From NCBI GenBank assembly GCA_003211335.1, contig QCTA01000028.1, positions 1-11,054 of the forward strand: 11,054 nucleotides of DNA, in the 5' to 3' direction. The notes beneath the pieces are model-generated. The model searched no databases. It was not told the DNA's origin and was given only the letters and a program-made list of their open reading frames with translations. This document shows, in pieces, positions 1 to 8,439 of the stretch. The DNA is from Prochlorococcus sp. AG-670-O11. Its GTDB lineage: Bacteria; Cyanobacteriota; Cyanobacteriia; PCC-6307; Cyanobiaceae. The translations under genes were made by a program, and so were the position numbers. The stretch's first letter is position 1. The number at the start of each line of letters is the position of its first letter.

Positions 1-1
1 T

Positions 2-2404
2 CAAAATAGGCAGGGTGTTCCAAATAGACAAGGAGGGTCCTATAGACAGGGAGAATTCAGCAAGACAGGTTCTAAATTTAATAATCAAACACCCTCCGGT
101 ATAAGGAAGCCAGTAGCACCTAATGAACTCATGCAGCTACAGAAAACTAATGCCTTCAATAAAGAAAAACTTAATCCCTCTAATGTAAATAAACAAAAAG
201 TTGATCCCCCCAATCAGAAAGCAAAAGCACCTAATAGTCGTTTAAATGCATCTCCTGCGGCCAAAAAACCACCACATAGATCTTTCGCGAACAACTCTAA
301 AAAACCTGGTAGAACAGATTGGGATGATAGTGCAAAGCTAGAAGCATTAAGAAATAAAAATCCACAGAAACAAAGACAAAAAGTCCATATTATTGGCGAA
401 AATGATGATTCATTAACCTCTGAGACTAGCGGCTACTCAGGAGAGAAGGTCACAATACTATCTGCTAGCTTGGCTCGTCCAAAAAAAGAAAAGTCAGAAG
501 AGATAAAATCACAAAAAGCCACAAGGCAATTTAAGAAAAAGAAAAAAGAGACCACTAGGCAAAGACAAAAGAGAAGAGCTATGGAACTAAGAGCAGCCAA
601 AGATGCGAAACAAGTAAGACCTGAAATGATAATTATCCCTGAAGATAATTTAACGGTACAAGAATTAGCTGATAAGCTGAGTCTTGAAAGTTCTGAAATA
701 ATAAAATCTCTCTTCTTTAAAGGTATTACAGCTACGGTTACACAATCACTTGACTTGGCAACTATTGAAACTGTGGCTGAAGAATTTGGTGTCCCTGTTT
801 TACAAGATGATGTTGAAGAGGCGGCAAAGAAAACAGTAGACATGATTGAAACAGATGATATTGAAAGTCTTATCAAAAGACCTCCAGTGATTACAGTAAT
901 GGGTCATGTTGACCATGGTAAAACAAGTCTTTTAGATGCCATAAGACAATCAAGAGTAGCCTCAGGAGAAGCAGGTGGAATAACTCAACATATAGGGGCT
1001 TATCAAGTTGAATTTGAGCACGAATCAAGAAAGAGAAAGCTAACTTTTCTTGACACTCCAGGTCATGAAGCATTTACAGCTATGCGTGCAAGAGGCACAA
1101 AAGTCACTGACGTAGCAGTTCTTGTAGTAGCGGCTGACGATGGTTGCAGACCTCAAACACTCGAAGCTATTAGTCACGCAAGAGCAGCTAAAGTACCAAT
1201 AGTAGTAGCTATAAACAAAATTGATAAAGAAGGAGCTTCTCCAGATAGAGTTAAACAGGAATTATCTGAAAAAGATCTAATCGCAGAGGACTGGGGTGGT
1301 GACATAGTTATGATCCCAGTTAGTGCAGTCAAAAAACAAAATATTGATAAACTGCTCGAGATGATCCTATTGGTTTCTGAAGTTGAAGATCTCCAAGCAA
1401 ATCCAGAAAGATTAGCTAAAGGAACAGTTATTGAAGCACATCTAGATAAAGCCAAAGGTCCTGTTGCAACTTTATTAGTACAAAATGGCACATTAAAAGC
1501 TGGCGATGTATTAGCTGCAGGTTCAGTCCTTGGAAAAATCAGAGCAATGGTAGATGAACATGGAAATAGAATTAAGGAAGCTGGACCTTCATGTCCAGTT
1601 GAGGCACTTGGATTTAGCGAAGTCCCAACAGCAGGTGATGAATTTGAAGTTTATCCTGACGAGAAAACTGCTAGAGCGATTGTTGGAGAAAGAGCGACTG
1701 ATGCGAGAGCAACAAAATTAGCCCAGCAAATGGCCTCTAGAAGGGTGAGCTTATCATCTTTATCAACTCAAGCCAATGATGGAGAACTTAAAGAATTAAA
1801 TCTAATTCTTAAAGCAGATGTCCAAGGGAGTGTAGAGGCTATATTAGGTTCATTGGAACAATTACCTAAGAATGAGGTCCAAGTTAGAGTTCTTCTCTCC
1901 GCACCTGGTGAAATAACAGAGACTGATATAGACCTTGCCGCTGCCTCTGGCTCAGTAATCATAGGCTTTAATACATCATTAGCTTCTGGAGCTAAAAAAG
2001 CAGCTGATGCAAATGATGTTGATATAAGAGAGTATGAGGTGATCTATAAGCTTTTAGAAGATATTCAATCCGCGATGGAAGGACTACTAGAACCTGATCT
2101 AGTTGAGGAATCTTTAGGTCAAGCTGAAGTAAGAGCGATATTTACGGTTGGTAAAGGAGCTATTGCTGGATGCTATATACAAAATGGCAAATTGCAAAGA
2201 AATTGTTCTTTAAGAGTACTTAGATCCGATAAGGTAATATTTGAAGGTATTTTAGACTCTCTGAAAAGATCTAAAGATGATGTAAAAGAAGTTAATACTG
2301 GCTTTGAATGTGGAGTTGGATGTGATAAATTCTCTACTTGGAGTGAAGGAGATATTATTGAAGCATTCAAATTTGTAACTAAAAAAAGGACTCTAAATAA
2401 ATAA
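2..2404 (+). CDS. infB: Translation initiation factor IF-2, 3' part (5' part missing or displaced)
   Basis: This encodes the C-terminal 800 residues of IF-2, the GTPase that brings initiator fMet-tRNA to the 30S subunit and promotes 50S joining. The frame is open from base 2 and the window cuts it; the ATG at 131 lies inside the low-complexity linker and is not a credible start. In order: a basic Q/N/P/K-rich linker (to about 620), an IF2_N-type helical module (about 626-790), and the G domain with GHVDHGKTS (902-928), DTPGHEAF (about 1052-1075) and NKID (about 1213). Domain II and the IF-2 C-terminal domains run to the stop at 2402-2404. All GTP-binding motifs are intact. The matching 5' part is at 8456-8864 on the opposite strand, so this copy is separated from its start and operon. 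It converges on the DUF3493 gene with 5 bases between the stops. Identity is certain; whether it is expressed in this arrangement is unknown. Confidence 0.95.
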   Translation, partial: QNRQGVPNRQGGSYRQGEFSKTGSKFNNQTPSGIRKPVAPNELMQLQKTNAFNKEKLNPSNVNKQKVDPPNQKAKAPNSRLNASPAAKKPPHRSFANNSKKPGRTDWDDSAKLEALRNKNPQKQRQKVHIIGENDDSLTSETSGYSGEKVTILSASLARPKKEKSEEIKSQKATRQFKKKKKETTRQRQKRRAMELRAAKDAKQVRPEMIIIPEDNLTVQELADKLSLESSEIIKSLFFKGITATVTQSLDLATIETVAEEFGVPVLQDDVEEAAKKTVDMIETDDIESLIKRPPVITVMGHVDHGKTSLLDAIRQSRVASGEAGGITQHIGAYQVEFEHESRKRKLTFLDTPGHEAFTAMRARGTKVTDVAVLVVAADDGCRPQTLEAISHARAAKVPIVVAINKIDKEGASPDRVKQELSEKDLIAEDWGGDIVMIPVSAVKKQNIDKLLEMILLVSEVEDLQANPERLAKGTVIEAHLDKAKGPVATLLVQNGTLKAGDVLAAGSVLGKIRAMVDEHGNRIKEAGPSCPVEALGFSEVPTAGDEFEVYPDEKTARAIVGERATDARATKLAQQMASRRVSLSSLSTQANDGELKELNLILKADVQGSVEAILGSLEQLPKNEVQVRVLLSAPGEITETDIDLAAASGSVIIGFNTSLASGAKKAADANDVDIREYEVIYKLLEDIQSAMEGLLEPDLVEESLGQAEVRAIFTVGKGAIAGCYIQNGKLQRNCSLRVLRSDKVIFEGILDSLKRSKDDVKEVNTGFECGVGCDKFSTWSEGDIIEAFKFVTKKRTLNK
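5..52 (+). repeat. 18-bp tandem repeat in the infB linker (NRQGxx units)
   Basis: Three imperfect in-frame units with an 18-base period (5-22, 23-40 and a partial 41-52) encode [12 protein letters not shown] and YRQG. They lie in the disordered linker between the IF-2 N-terminal module and the rest of the protein. More units may lie left of base 1. Such repeats commonly vary in copy number between strains. Confidence 0.7.
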
Positions 2405-2409
2405 AAAAT

Positions 2410-2649
2410 TTAATCTTTCTTATTTTTATCGAAGAAAAATAAGGTTGGGAATAATATACAAGCTCCTAATTGTATTAAAAGACTATTTTGCTGTATTTCA
2501 TTACCACCAGCAATTCTAGAAAGCATTATTAAAAGGCCTAAAAAAGCAGAGCCTGTAAAAGCTATCCATAATATTTTTCTTAAGCCTTTAAAAGGAGCCT
2601 GAGTCTCCTTCAATAATTTTTTTTTTAATTCAGGGTCTATTTTTGACAT
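2410..2649 (-). CDS. DUF3493 family small membrane protein (LPA1-like domain)
   Basis: This is a 79-residue protein with a charged N-terminus (MSKIDPELKKKLLKE), the conserved-looking APFKGLRK segment, and two hydrophobic stretches likely to span the membrane (about residues 25-46 and 54-74), ending in a short charged tail. It matches my memory of cyanobacterial DUF3493 proteins. The same domain occurs at the C-terminus of plant LPA1, a photosystem II assembly factor, so a thylakoid assembly role is possible but inferred. The frame extends upstream to a TTG at 2673, but the ATG at 2649 gives the family-like start and is preferred. It is convergent with infB, leaving only 5 bases between the stops, so the two transcripts probably overlap at their 3' ends. 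No molecular function is established. Confidence 0.8.
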   Translation of the reverse strand: MSKIDPELKKKLLKETQAPFKGLRKILWIAFTGSAFLGLLIMLSRIAGGNEIQQNSLLIQLGACILFPTLFFFDKNKKD

Positions 2650-2704
2650 TAATTCTTTAAAATCTAAAATCAATTCTATATGAAAAAAATCAAGATTTAA
2701 TAAC

Positions 2705-2776
2705 GCTGATATAGATCAGAGGAAGAGCAACTGTTTCGTGAACGGTAGGTCATTGGTGCAATTCCAATTATCATCA
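2705..2776 (+). tRNA. Degenerate or divergent tRNA-Thr(CGU)-like sequence
   Basis: A 72-base cloverleaf can be drawn by eye. The acceptor stem 2705-2711/2769-2775 pairs at 6 of 7 positions (C2-U71 mismatch). The D stem is 2714-2717/2725-2728 with an A11-G24 mismatch; the D-loop is AGAGGAA. The anticodon stem 2730-2734/2742-2746 is fully paired with one G-U, around loop TTCGTGA, giving anticodon CGT (2737-2739). The variable loop is AGGTC. The T stem 2752-2756/2764-2768 is perfect, with loop TGCAATT. The discriminator is A2776 and no CCA is encoded. The pattern resembles E. coli tRNA-Thr(CGU). Oddities are G37 where t6A needs A37, G55 in place of the near-universal U55, and the two stem mismatches. 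ACG codons can also be read by tRNA-Thr(UGU), so decay would be tolerated. It could be a functional variant, a tRNA pseudogene or a tRNA-derived RNA. Confidence 0.65.
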
Positions 2777-2917
2777 TTTACCTAAAACAAAAACAAATTT
2801 CATATGTGAAAAATTAATTTCAAATTAATTTTAAATTACTGAATTTTTCCATTTAATTTTTTTAATTTAGAAATATCGACACCCTTTAGATCAATATCAA
2901 GGAAACTAAATATTAAA
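2777..2917. other. AT-rich spacer, no gene seen
   Basis: This is non-coding sequence between the tRNA-like element and the small ORF. It contains two copies of the 10-base palindrome AAATTAATTT (2811-2820 and 2822-2831) whose starts are 11 bases apart, but in such AT-rich DNA this may be chance. A purine-rich AAGGAAA near 2899-2905 could serve the ORF at 2918, though it is rather far from the ATG. No convincing promoter or terminator is visible. Confidence 0.4.
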
Positions 2918-3040
2918 ATGAAAAAAAATGCTATTGAGATTTTAAATATTTGTTGGAAATATTTTATTGAGACATTTAAATTAAAAAAGGGGTTAAAATT
3001 TTACTTAATTAAATTCAGAAATTCGCCGAAAGGGTATTAA
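2918..3040 (+). CDS. Possible small basic protein, 40 residues, unknown function
   Basis: This short ORF runs from an ATG to TAA and ends 18 bases before the radical SAM gene on the same strand. The predicted protein begins MKKNAIEILNICWKYF and ends FYLIKFRNSPKGY. It is strongly basic, with an amphipathic or hydrophobic first half and a polar tail, and has no recognisable domain. An AGGA-like sequence lies about 14 bases upstream, farther than ideal. For: composition like that of Prochlorococcus short proteins, a clean stop, and position just upstream of a gene with a possible shared transcript. Against: ORFs this short arise by chance, and AT-rich DNA encodes K/I/F-rich peptides by default. 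It might instead be leader sequence of the downstream gene. Confidence 0.35.
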   Translation: MKKNAIEILNICWKYFIETFKLKKGLKFYLIKFRNSPKGY

Positions 3041-3058
3041 AGTAGTTAGATTCTTTAT

Positions 3059-4705
3059 ATGAGATCAATTTTAAAGTCTCTTTATATGGAATTAAACTTT
3101 CCCTTCAAAAAAATAACACAAAATTCCAAAAGGGAATCTTTTAGTAAGGTTCTCGTTGTTAGACTTCCTTGCAATCCGATATTTCCAATTGGGCCAATAT
3201 ATTTAGCGGATCATGTCCACAAATGTTTCCCAAAAATAGAACAACAATTTATTGATTTAGCAATAGTCCCTTTAAATAATGTTTCTAAATACTTAAAAAG
3301 AAAAATTGATCAATTCAGACCTCATCTAATTATTTATTCTTGGAGGGACATACAAATATACGCTCCAGTTGATGGAAGAAGCGGCAACCCCTTACAAAAC
3401 TCTTTTGAAGTCTTCTACTCAAAAAATATTTTTAAAAAAATCAGAGGAGCTTGGGGAGGCTTAAAATTAATAACATCCCATTATGAAGAAATAAATAGGA
3501 ATACATCCTTAGTTAAAATGGGACTCAAAAGAGCTCAAAAATACAATAAATCAGTAAAAATAATTTTAGGAGGAGGAGCCGTAAGCGTTTTCTATGAGCA
3601 GCTGGGTAATTTATTACCAAAAGGTACATTAATTTCTGTTGGAGAAGGTGAGAACTTGATCGAAAAAGTTATTAAGGGTGATTCTATTGATGAAGAAAGA
3701 TGTTATATTGCTGGACAAAAACCTAGGAAAAAATTAATACATGAACACCCCTCAGGAACGATTAAAACAGCCTGTGATTACAACTACATTAAATCTATTT
3801 GGTCTGAATTTGATTGGTACATAGAAGGTGGCGATTATTATGTAGGAGTTCAAACCAAAAGAGGTTGTCCCCATAATTGCTGTTTTTGCGTTTATGGAGT
3901 TGTAGAAGGTAAAAAAGTTCGAGTTAATCCAGTAAATGAGATTATTAAAGAAATGAAGCAACTTTATGAAATGGGTGTTAGAGGGTTTTGGTTTACTGAT
4001 GCTCAATTCATTCCATCAAAAAAAAATATCCAAGATGCGAAACTACTTCTTCAAGCTATAAAAGACCAGGGTTGGGACGATATTAAATGGGCGGCATATA
4101 TTAGGGCCGATAATATTGATCGCGAATTAGCTCAACTAATGGTAGAGACAGGTATGAGTTATTTTGAGATAGGAATTACATCAGGATCTCAAGAACTTGT
4201 TAGAAAAATGAGGCTTGCATATAATCTTAAAACTGTACTAGAAAATTGCAGAATGCTTGTAGAGGCAGGATTTAAAAATCATGTCTCAGTCAATTACTCA
4301 TTTAATGTGTTTGATGAAACCCCAAATACAATTAAACAAACTATTGCATATCATAGAGAGTTAGAAAAAATTTTTGGGCGAGATTTAGTGGACCCGGCTA
4401 TATTTTTCATAGGTTTACAACCACATACTCTTTTAGAAAAATATGCTCTAGAAAACAATATCTTAAAACCTAATTACAATCCGATGAGTATGATGCCATG
4501 GACAGCAAGAAAACTTTTATGGAACCCTGGTCTTCTGGGTAAAAAGCTTGGAGAGGTATGTTTAGAAGCTTTTGATAATAAGGATGATGAATTTGGAAAA
4601 ACAGTTATTAATATTTTGGAGAGAAATTATGGCAAATCATCATTAAATGATTCTCTAAAAGTTCGTAAACTATCAGAAAGAAAGTTATCAGCAGCAAAAG
4701 TTTAA
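3059..4705 (+). CDS. B12-binding-domain-type radical SAM enzyme, substrate unknown
   Basis: This 548-residue protein has two domains. Residues about 30-210 resemble the Rossmann-like cobalamin-binding domain of BchE/PhpK-type enzymes: KVLVVRLP near the start, LIIYSW, IILGGGAVS, and a GEGE turn near the end. The base-off DxHxxG cobalamin motif is not obvious. The radical SAM barrel follows, with the 4Fe-4S motif CPHNCCFC (Cys270, Cys274, Cys277), the usual CxxxCxxC, and later a GITSGSQELVRKM segment typical of the SAM-binding half. The C-terminal 120 residues are a variable cap ending in a K/R-rich tail. I recall relatives annotated as a photosystem II high-light-acclimation radical SAM protein, but that name is from memory and the reaction is unknown. 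The start at 3059 was chosen as the first ATG; an ATG at residue 10 is the alternative. Its 3' end converges on clpS with 34 bases between. Confidence 0.82.
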   Translation: MRSILKSLYMELNFPFKKITQNSKRESFSKVLVVRLPCNPIFPIGPIYLADHVHKCFPKIEQQFIDLAIVPLNNVSKYLKRKIDQFRPHLIIYSWRDIQIYAPVDGRSGNPLQNSFEVFYSKNIFKKIRGAWGGLKLITSHYEEINRNTSLVKMGLKRAQKYNKSVKIILGGGAVSVFYEQLGNLLPKGTLISVGEGENLIEKVIKGDSIDEERCYIAGQKPRKKLIHEHPSGTIKTACDYNYIKSIWSEFDWYIEGGDYYVGVQTKRGCPHNCCFCVYGVVEGKKVRVNPVNEIIKEMKQLYEMGVRGFWFTDAQFIPSKKNIQDAKLLLQAIKDQGWDDIKWAAYIRADNIDRELAQLMVETGMSYFEIGITSGSQELVRKMRLAYNLKTVLENCRMLVEAGFKNHVSVNYSFNVFDETPNTIKQTIAYHRELEKIFGRDLVDPAIFFIGLQPHTLLEKYALENNILKPNYNPMSMMPWTARKLLWNPGLLGKKLGEVCLEAFDNKDDEFGKTVINILERNYGKSSLNDSLKVRKLSERKLSAAKV

Positions 4706-4739
4706 AAAAATTAGATTTAATTCACTATTTAAGAACTAA

Positions 4740-5057
4740 TTAGTCTTCTTTTTCAATTGAGCTTGTTATCCCTTTTGATTTCAAAGATTCCGAATAAAAT
4801 TCAGCCGGTTCTAGGTCACATACTATAACCAAACCAACCCCAGTGTTATGAGCCTCAAGCATAATAGAAATAGCATCTTGCTCGCTTAATTGTGGTACTA
4901 CTTCTCTGAGTGCAGTAGTAACATACTCCATTGAATTAACAGGGTCATTGTGAAGTAATACTTTATATTTTGGTGATTTATTTTTTAACGCGACTGTTTT
5001 TTTTTCCAAGACTGCAGCGTTGTTATTTTTCCCTTGTTCTAACTTTATAGTTGACAT
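4740..5057 (-). CDS. clpS: ClpS, N-degron adaptor of the Clp protease
   Basis: ClpS delivers proteins with destabilising N-terminal residues to the ClpC/ClpP-type protease by binding the N-domain of the ATPase. In the 105-residue form, an unstructured N-terminal arm (to about residue 29) is followed by the folded core: YKVLLHNDPVNSMEYV with the substrate-pocket Asn37-Asp38, then REVVPQLSEQDAISIMLEAH ending at His70, and GVGLVIVCDLEPAEFY. All family hallmarks are present. The frame opens earlier, at an ATG (5094-5096) that overlaps the dapL stop as TAATG and would add 13 residues. The start at 5057 is preferred because it begins the family-like region, but the coupled start is a real alternative. 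The gene lies directly downstream of dapL on the same strand and is probably cotranscribed with it. Confidence 0.93.
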   Translation of the reverse strand: MSTIKLEQGKNNNAAVLEKKTVALKNKSPKYKVLLHNDPVNSMEYVTTALREVVPQLSEQDAISIMLEAHNTGVGLVIVCDLEPAEFYSESLKSKGITSSIEKED

Positions 5058-5095
5058 TACCTTTTGATTGTAATTACAAGTAAATTTATAAATCA

Positions 5096-6322
5096 TTATA
5101 TATTAATTATTCGCTCCATTGCATTAATAACATTTAATCTTGAATTGAAGGCAGATAATCGAAAATATCCCTCGCCCGCCAATCCAAATCCACTCCCAGG
5201 AGTACCCACTAGATTAGCTTTTTCAAGTAAATAATCAAAAAAGTCCCAAGAGGTCATATTAGTTGGAACTTTTATCCAAACATATGGCGCATTATCACCC
5301 CCATATACTGTAAAACCTGCACTTCTAAGTTTATTTTGCATAATCTTTGCATTTTCCATATAAAAATCAATTAAAGAATTTATCTCTTTTTTGCCTTGCG
5401 AAGAATATACCGCCTCAGCACCTCTCTGCACTATGTAACTTACTCCATTAAATTTAGTACATTGACGCCTATTCCATAGTGACCATAAATCAACTTTTTC
5501 ACCTTTTGAATTATACCCTAATAGATTTTTAGGTATTACTGTATAAGCACATCTAACTCCGGTAAATCCTGCATTTTTTGAAAAAGATCTAAATTCAATA
5601 GCACAATTTTTTGCCCCCTCTATTTCATATATTGAATGAGGAATATCTAAATCTTGAATAAAAGCTTCATAAGCTGCATCAAAAAGAATCAAAGACTTAT
5701 TTTCGTTAGCGTAATCAACCCATTTCTTCAATTCTTGTTTAGTAATTGTTGCCCCAGTTGGATTATTTGGAAAACAAAGATAAACAATATCAACTTTAGT
5801 TTTTGGGATTTCAGGTAAAAATTTATTATCTTCATTAATCGCTAAATATAATAATCCTTGATAAGTTCCATTTTTAAGAGTTTCTCCTGTCCTACCAGTC
5901 ATCACATTACTATCTACGTACACAGGATAGACAGGATCAGTTACGGCAATTAAATTATCACCCCCCAATATATCTAAAATATTGCTGCTATCGCATTTTG
6001 AACCATCTGAAACAAATATTTCTTCCGGTGAAATTTGGCACCCTCTTGAAATAAAATCATTTACAGAAATTTTTTCCCTAAGCCATCCATATCCTTGTTC
6101 TGGACCGTAACCTTTAAATCCGCTATTTGTTCCCATTTCCTCTAATGCCTTACTCATGGCACTAACACAAGCTTTAGGTAAAGGCTCCGTTACATCTCCT
6201 ATTCCAAGCTTAATAACTTCCGAGTTGCTGTTTGCTTGAGTATATTTACTAACTCTTTTTGAAATTTCAGGAAATAGATATCCTGCTTTGAGTTTTAAAT
6301 AATTTTCGTTTACTTTAACCAC
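5096..6322 (-). CDS. dapL: LL-diaminopimelate aminotransferase
   Basis: DapL (EC 2.6.1.83) converts tetrahydrodipicolinate plus glutamate directly to LL-diaminopimelate, the short route to lysine and peptidoglycan precursors used by cyanobacteria, plants and Chlamydia. The 408 residues form a class I/II PLP aminotransferase: [12 protein letters not shown] at 38-49, [15 protein letters not shown] at 71-85, FVSDGSKCD at 103-111, PNNPTG at 185-190, DAAYEAF at 215-221, the PLP lysine Lys249 in [10 protein letters not shown], and the carboxylate-binding Arg388 in [10 protein letters not shown]. The [17 protein letters not shown] signatures separate DapL from ordinary aspartate aminotransferases. 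The start is GTG at 6322, giving [10 protein letters not shown], which agrees with remembered Prochlorococcus homologues. The stop overlaps a possible clpS ATG by one base, and a TATATA-like -10 lies about 25 bases upstream. Full length, no damage seen. Confidence 0.96.
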   Translation of the reverse strand: MVKVNENYLKLKAGYLFPEISKRVSKYTQANSNSEVIKLGIGDVTEPLPKACVSAMSKALEEMGTNSGFKGYGPEQGYGWLREKISVNDFISRGCQISPEEIFVSDGSKCDSSNILDILGGDNLIAVTDPVYPVYVDSNVMTGRTGETLKNGTYQGLLYLAINEDNKFLPEIPKTKVDIVYLCFPNNPTGATITKQELKKWVDYANENKSLILFDAAYEAFIQDLDIPHSIYEIEGAKNCAIEFRSFSKNAGFTGVRCAYTVIPKNLLGYNSKGEKVDLWSLWNRRQCTKFNGVSYIVQRGAEAVYSSQGKKEINSLIDFYMENAKIMQNKLRSAGFTVYGGDNAPYVWIKVPTNMTSWDFFDYLLEKANLVGTPGSGFGLAGEGYFRLSAFNSRLNVINAMERIINI

Positions 6323-6344
6323 TTTAAAAAATAAAAAACTTGAC

Positions 6345-6352
6345 CTATATAA
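6345..6352 (-). promoter_or_regulatory. Possible -10 element of dapL
   Basis: On the minus strand, CTTATATAG lies about 25 bases before the dapL GTG. This is a suitable position for a -10 box with a short leader. No clear -35 is seen, which is common in these cyanobacteria. The region is AT-rich, so confidence is low. Confidence 0.25.
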
Positions 6353-6532
6353 GAATAATGGATGAATGTGCTTAAGCGGGAATTAGATGTTAAGATAAAT
6401 CTAGTTATGATTCAATTAAAGAAATAATCATAGCTATTTAATCAATTTCAAATCGTTTGAAAGTCGTCTAAAACTTAAACATTTAGCAAATTTAATTGCT
6501 ACTAAATTATTTTAAAAATCTAATAAGCACAA

Positions 6533-6581
6533 CTATCAAGAATTTGATAGTAAATAATTAAACATAATTATTTACTTTTTT
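6533..6581 (+). promoter_or_regulatory. Two adjacent hairpins and a T-tract in the rne leader
   Basis: Upstream of rne, CTATCAA/TTGATAG (6533-6539/6544-6550) forms a 7-bp stem with loop GAAT. The next bases form a perfect 11-bp stem, GTAAATAATTA/TAATTATTTAC (6550-6560/6565-6575), with loop AACA, followed by six T's (6576-6581). The hairpins share base 6550, so they abut. RNase E is known to autoregulate through its own 5' leader in enterobacteria and in Synechocystis, where U-rich leader segments are cleaved. A similar control is plausible here but inferred. The T-tract after an A/T-only stem could also act as a weak terminator or attenuator 38 bases before the rne start. Confidence 0.45.
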
Positions 6582-6618
6582 ATCGATTTTCAAAAATTCA
6601 AAACATACTTAATTTTTT

Positions 6619-8439
6619 ATGTCTCAGCAAATTGTAATAGCTGAGCAGGCGCGTATTGCAGCACTACTCACAGATTATCAAGTTGATGAATTAATCGTCG
6701 CACAAGGTCAATATCAAATCGGTGACATTTTTTTAGGAACTGTTGAAAATGTCCTTCCAGGAATTGATGCTGCCTTTATAGATATTGGAGAAAGTGAAAA
6801 AAACGGCTTTATTCATGTATCAGATCTAGGTCCATTAAGATTAAAAAAAGGCGTAGTAGGAATTACTGAACTACTTGAACCAAAACAAAAAGTTCTAGTT
6901 CAAGTAATGAAAGAACCCACTGGGAATAAAGGGCCAAGACTTACAGGTAATATCTCCTTACCTGGTAAATATTCAATATTGCAACCTTACGGACAAGGAG
7001 TAAATATTTCTAGGAAGATAAATACTGAGACTGAAAGAAGTCGTTTAAGAGCTCTTGGAGTTTTAATTAAACCTCCCAGTACTGGATTATTATTTCGAAC
7101 CGAAGCCGAACAAATACAAGAAGAATTACTTATTAAAGATTTAGAAAATTTAATTCAACAATGGGAGGAAGTTTTAAAAACATCAGAGAGTACTAATCCA
7201 CCAAATCTAATAAGTAGAGATGAAGATTTTTCATTAAAAATTTTAAGGGATTGCATTAAATCATCAACTAACAAAATTATTATTGATAACAAAATCGCGC
7301 TTGAAAAAGCAAAAGACTTTTTGGTTAATAATGACACTAATGTTGATCTTGTGTTTCATAATAATGAAATAAATGAACATATTTTAGAAAAATACCAAAT
7401 TAACAAAACTATTCAAAAGGCACTTCAACCTAGAGTAGATTTACCTTCAGGAGGATACATAATTATTGAGCCTACTGAAGCTTTGACAGTAATTGACGTG
7501 AATTCTGGTTCTTTTACAAGATCAGCCAATTCAAGACAGACTGTTTTATGGACGAATTGTGAAGCAGCTCTAGAAATTTCTAGGCAAATGAAATTAAGAA
7601 ATATAGGGGGAGTGATAGTTATAGATTTTATAGATATGGAATCTCGAAGAGACCAATTTCAGTTACTTGAGCATTTTACTTTAGCTATTAAAGATGATTC
7701 AGCAAGACCGCAGATTGCTCAATTAACTGAGTTAGGTTTAGTAGAATTAACAAGGAAGAGACAAGGTCAAAATATATATGAATTATTTGGCAGCAAATGT
7801 AAAGCCTGCAATGGATTAGGGCATATAGAAAATTTACCAAATTTTAAAAATCATTCTTCAAAAACGAATCAAACTACAAAGAAATCTAGTAAAATAAGTA
7901 ATTCTAAACTTATAGATTTAGACACCATTCAAGTAATTGAAAATAAGGAAAAGGTTGTTAAGGAAGACTTTATTAACACCAAAATTTTCAATAAAGAAGA
8001 TAATGATTCCAATAAAGGAGAAAATGATAATGAACTACTTGATATAAGTAATCGTAGAGAAAAGAAAGTAATAACTGTTGAGCTAAGTAATGATGAGAAA
8101 ATTGTTTATAGCCAATTGGGTATTAATCCATTAGTTAAATTAGGAAAAGAATATCTAAGTACTAATCACTTAGTACGTCTAGAGGATGTTGATAGCAAGG
8201 AAAAAAATACTTCTTCTGAGCATAATGAAAAATCAAATAATAAAGTTTCAGATGAGAAAACAAATAAAAAAACCTCAAATTTGAATTCAAGTGAAGAAGT
8301 TGAAGCAGATTTCCCCTTAGAAATGAATCCTGATGATAAATTGCCTAAAATAGTAAGTGATCAAGAGGAAATAGACATAACAGATGAAATTGATAATTCA
8401 AGACGGAAAAGAAGAAGATCATCAGCAAATATTGAATAA
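6619..8439 (+). CDS. rne: Ribonuclease E/G, cyanobacterial short form
   Basis: RNase E is the main endonuclease of mRNA decay and rRNA/tRNA processing. The 606 residues contain an S1 RNA-binding domain (about 35-120), the 5'-sensor/RNase H-like regions, and the DNase I-like catalytic site with Asp293 (VIDVNSGSF) and Asp336 (VIDFIDM). These are 43 residues apart, as are Asp303 and Asp346 in E. coli. The Zn-link is CKACNGLG (Cys394, Cys397). From about residue 405 the tail is low-complexity and charged, shorter than in E. coli and without its degradosome segments. It ends [23 protein letters not shown] is nearly identical to the Arg-rich nonapeptide known to recruit PNPase in Anabaena RNase E. 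The 3' end overlaps the rnhB start by 56 bases. The gene is complete, but the inversion junction lies only 16 bases after its stop. A 296-base leader with hairpins separates it from divergent dapL. Confidence 0.97.
   Translation: MSQQIVIAEQARIAALLTDYQVDELIVAQGQYQIGDIFLGTVENVLPGIDAAFIDIGESEKNGFIHVSDLGPLRLKKGVVGITELLEPKQKVLVQVMKEPTGNKGPRLTGNISLPGKYSILQPYGQGVNISRKINTETERSRLRALGVLIKPPSTGLLFRTEAEQIQEELLIKDLENLIQQWEEVLKTSESTNPPNLISRDEDFSLKILRDCIKSSTNKIIIDNKIALEKAKDFLVNNDTNVDLVFHNNEINEHILEKYQINKTIQKALQPRVDLPSGGYIIIEPTEALTVIDVNSGSFTRSANSRQTVLWTNCEAALEISRQMKLRNIGGVIVIDFIDMESRRDQFQLLEHFTLAIKDDSARPQIAQLTELGLVELTRKRQGQNIYELFGSKCKACNGLGHIENLPNFKNHSSKTNQTTKKSSKISNSKLIDLDTIQVIENKEKVVKEDFINTKIFNKEDNDSNKGENDNELLDISNRREKKVITVELSNDEKIVYSQLGINPLVKLGKEYLSTNHLVRLEDVDSKEKNTSSEHNEKSNNKVSDEKTNKKTSNLNSSEEVEADFPLEMNPDDKLPKIVSDQEEIDITDEIDNSRRKRRRSSANIE

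Noticed and set aside
433..876. 147-codon minus-strand ORF opposite infB
   Set aside because: It lies antisense to the IF-2 linker and helical module; its Ser/Ile/Phe-rich translation is what the reverse of K/E/R codons gives. No domain.
2811..2831. Two AAATTAATTT palindromes one helical turn apart
   Set aside because: They look operator-like, but AT-rich spacer DNA gives such strings often, and there is no repeat elsewhere in the window to support a binding site.
3752..4006. 84-codon minus-strand ORF inside the radical SAM gene
   Set aside because: Antisense to the conserved cysteine-motif region; no family resemblance.
4706..4739. Possible bidirectional terminator between the radical SAM gene and clpS
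   Set aside because: Only a 5-bp ATTAG/CTAAT pairing with a long loop can be drawn; too weak to call.
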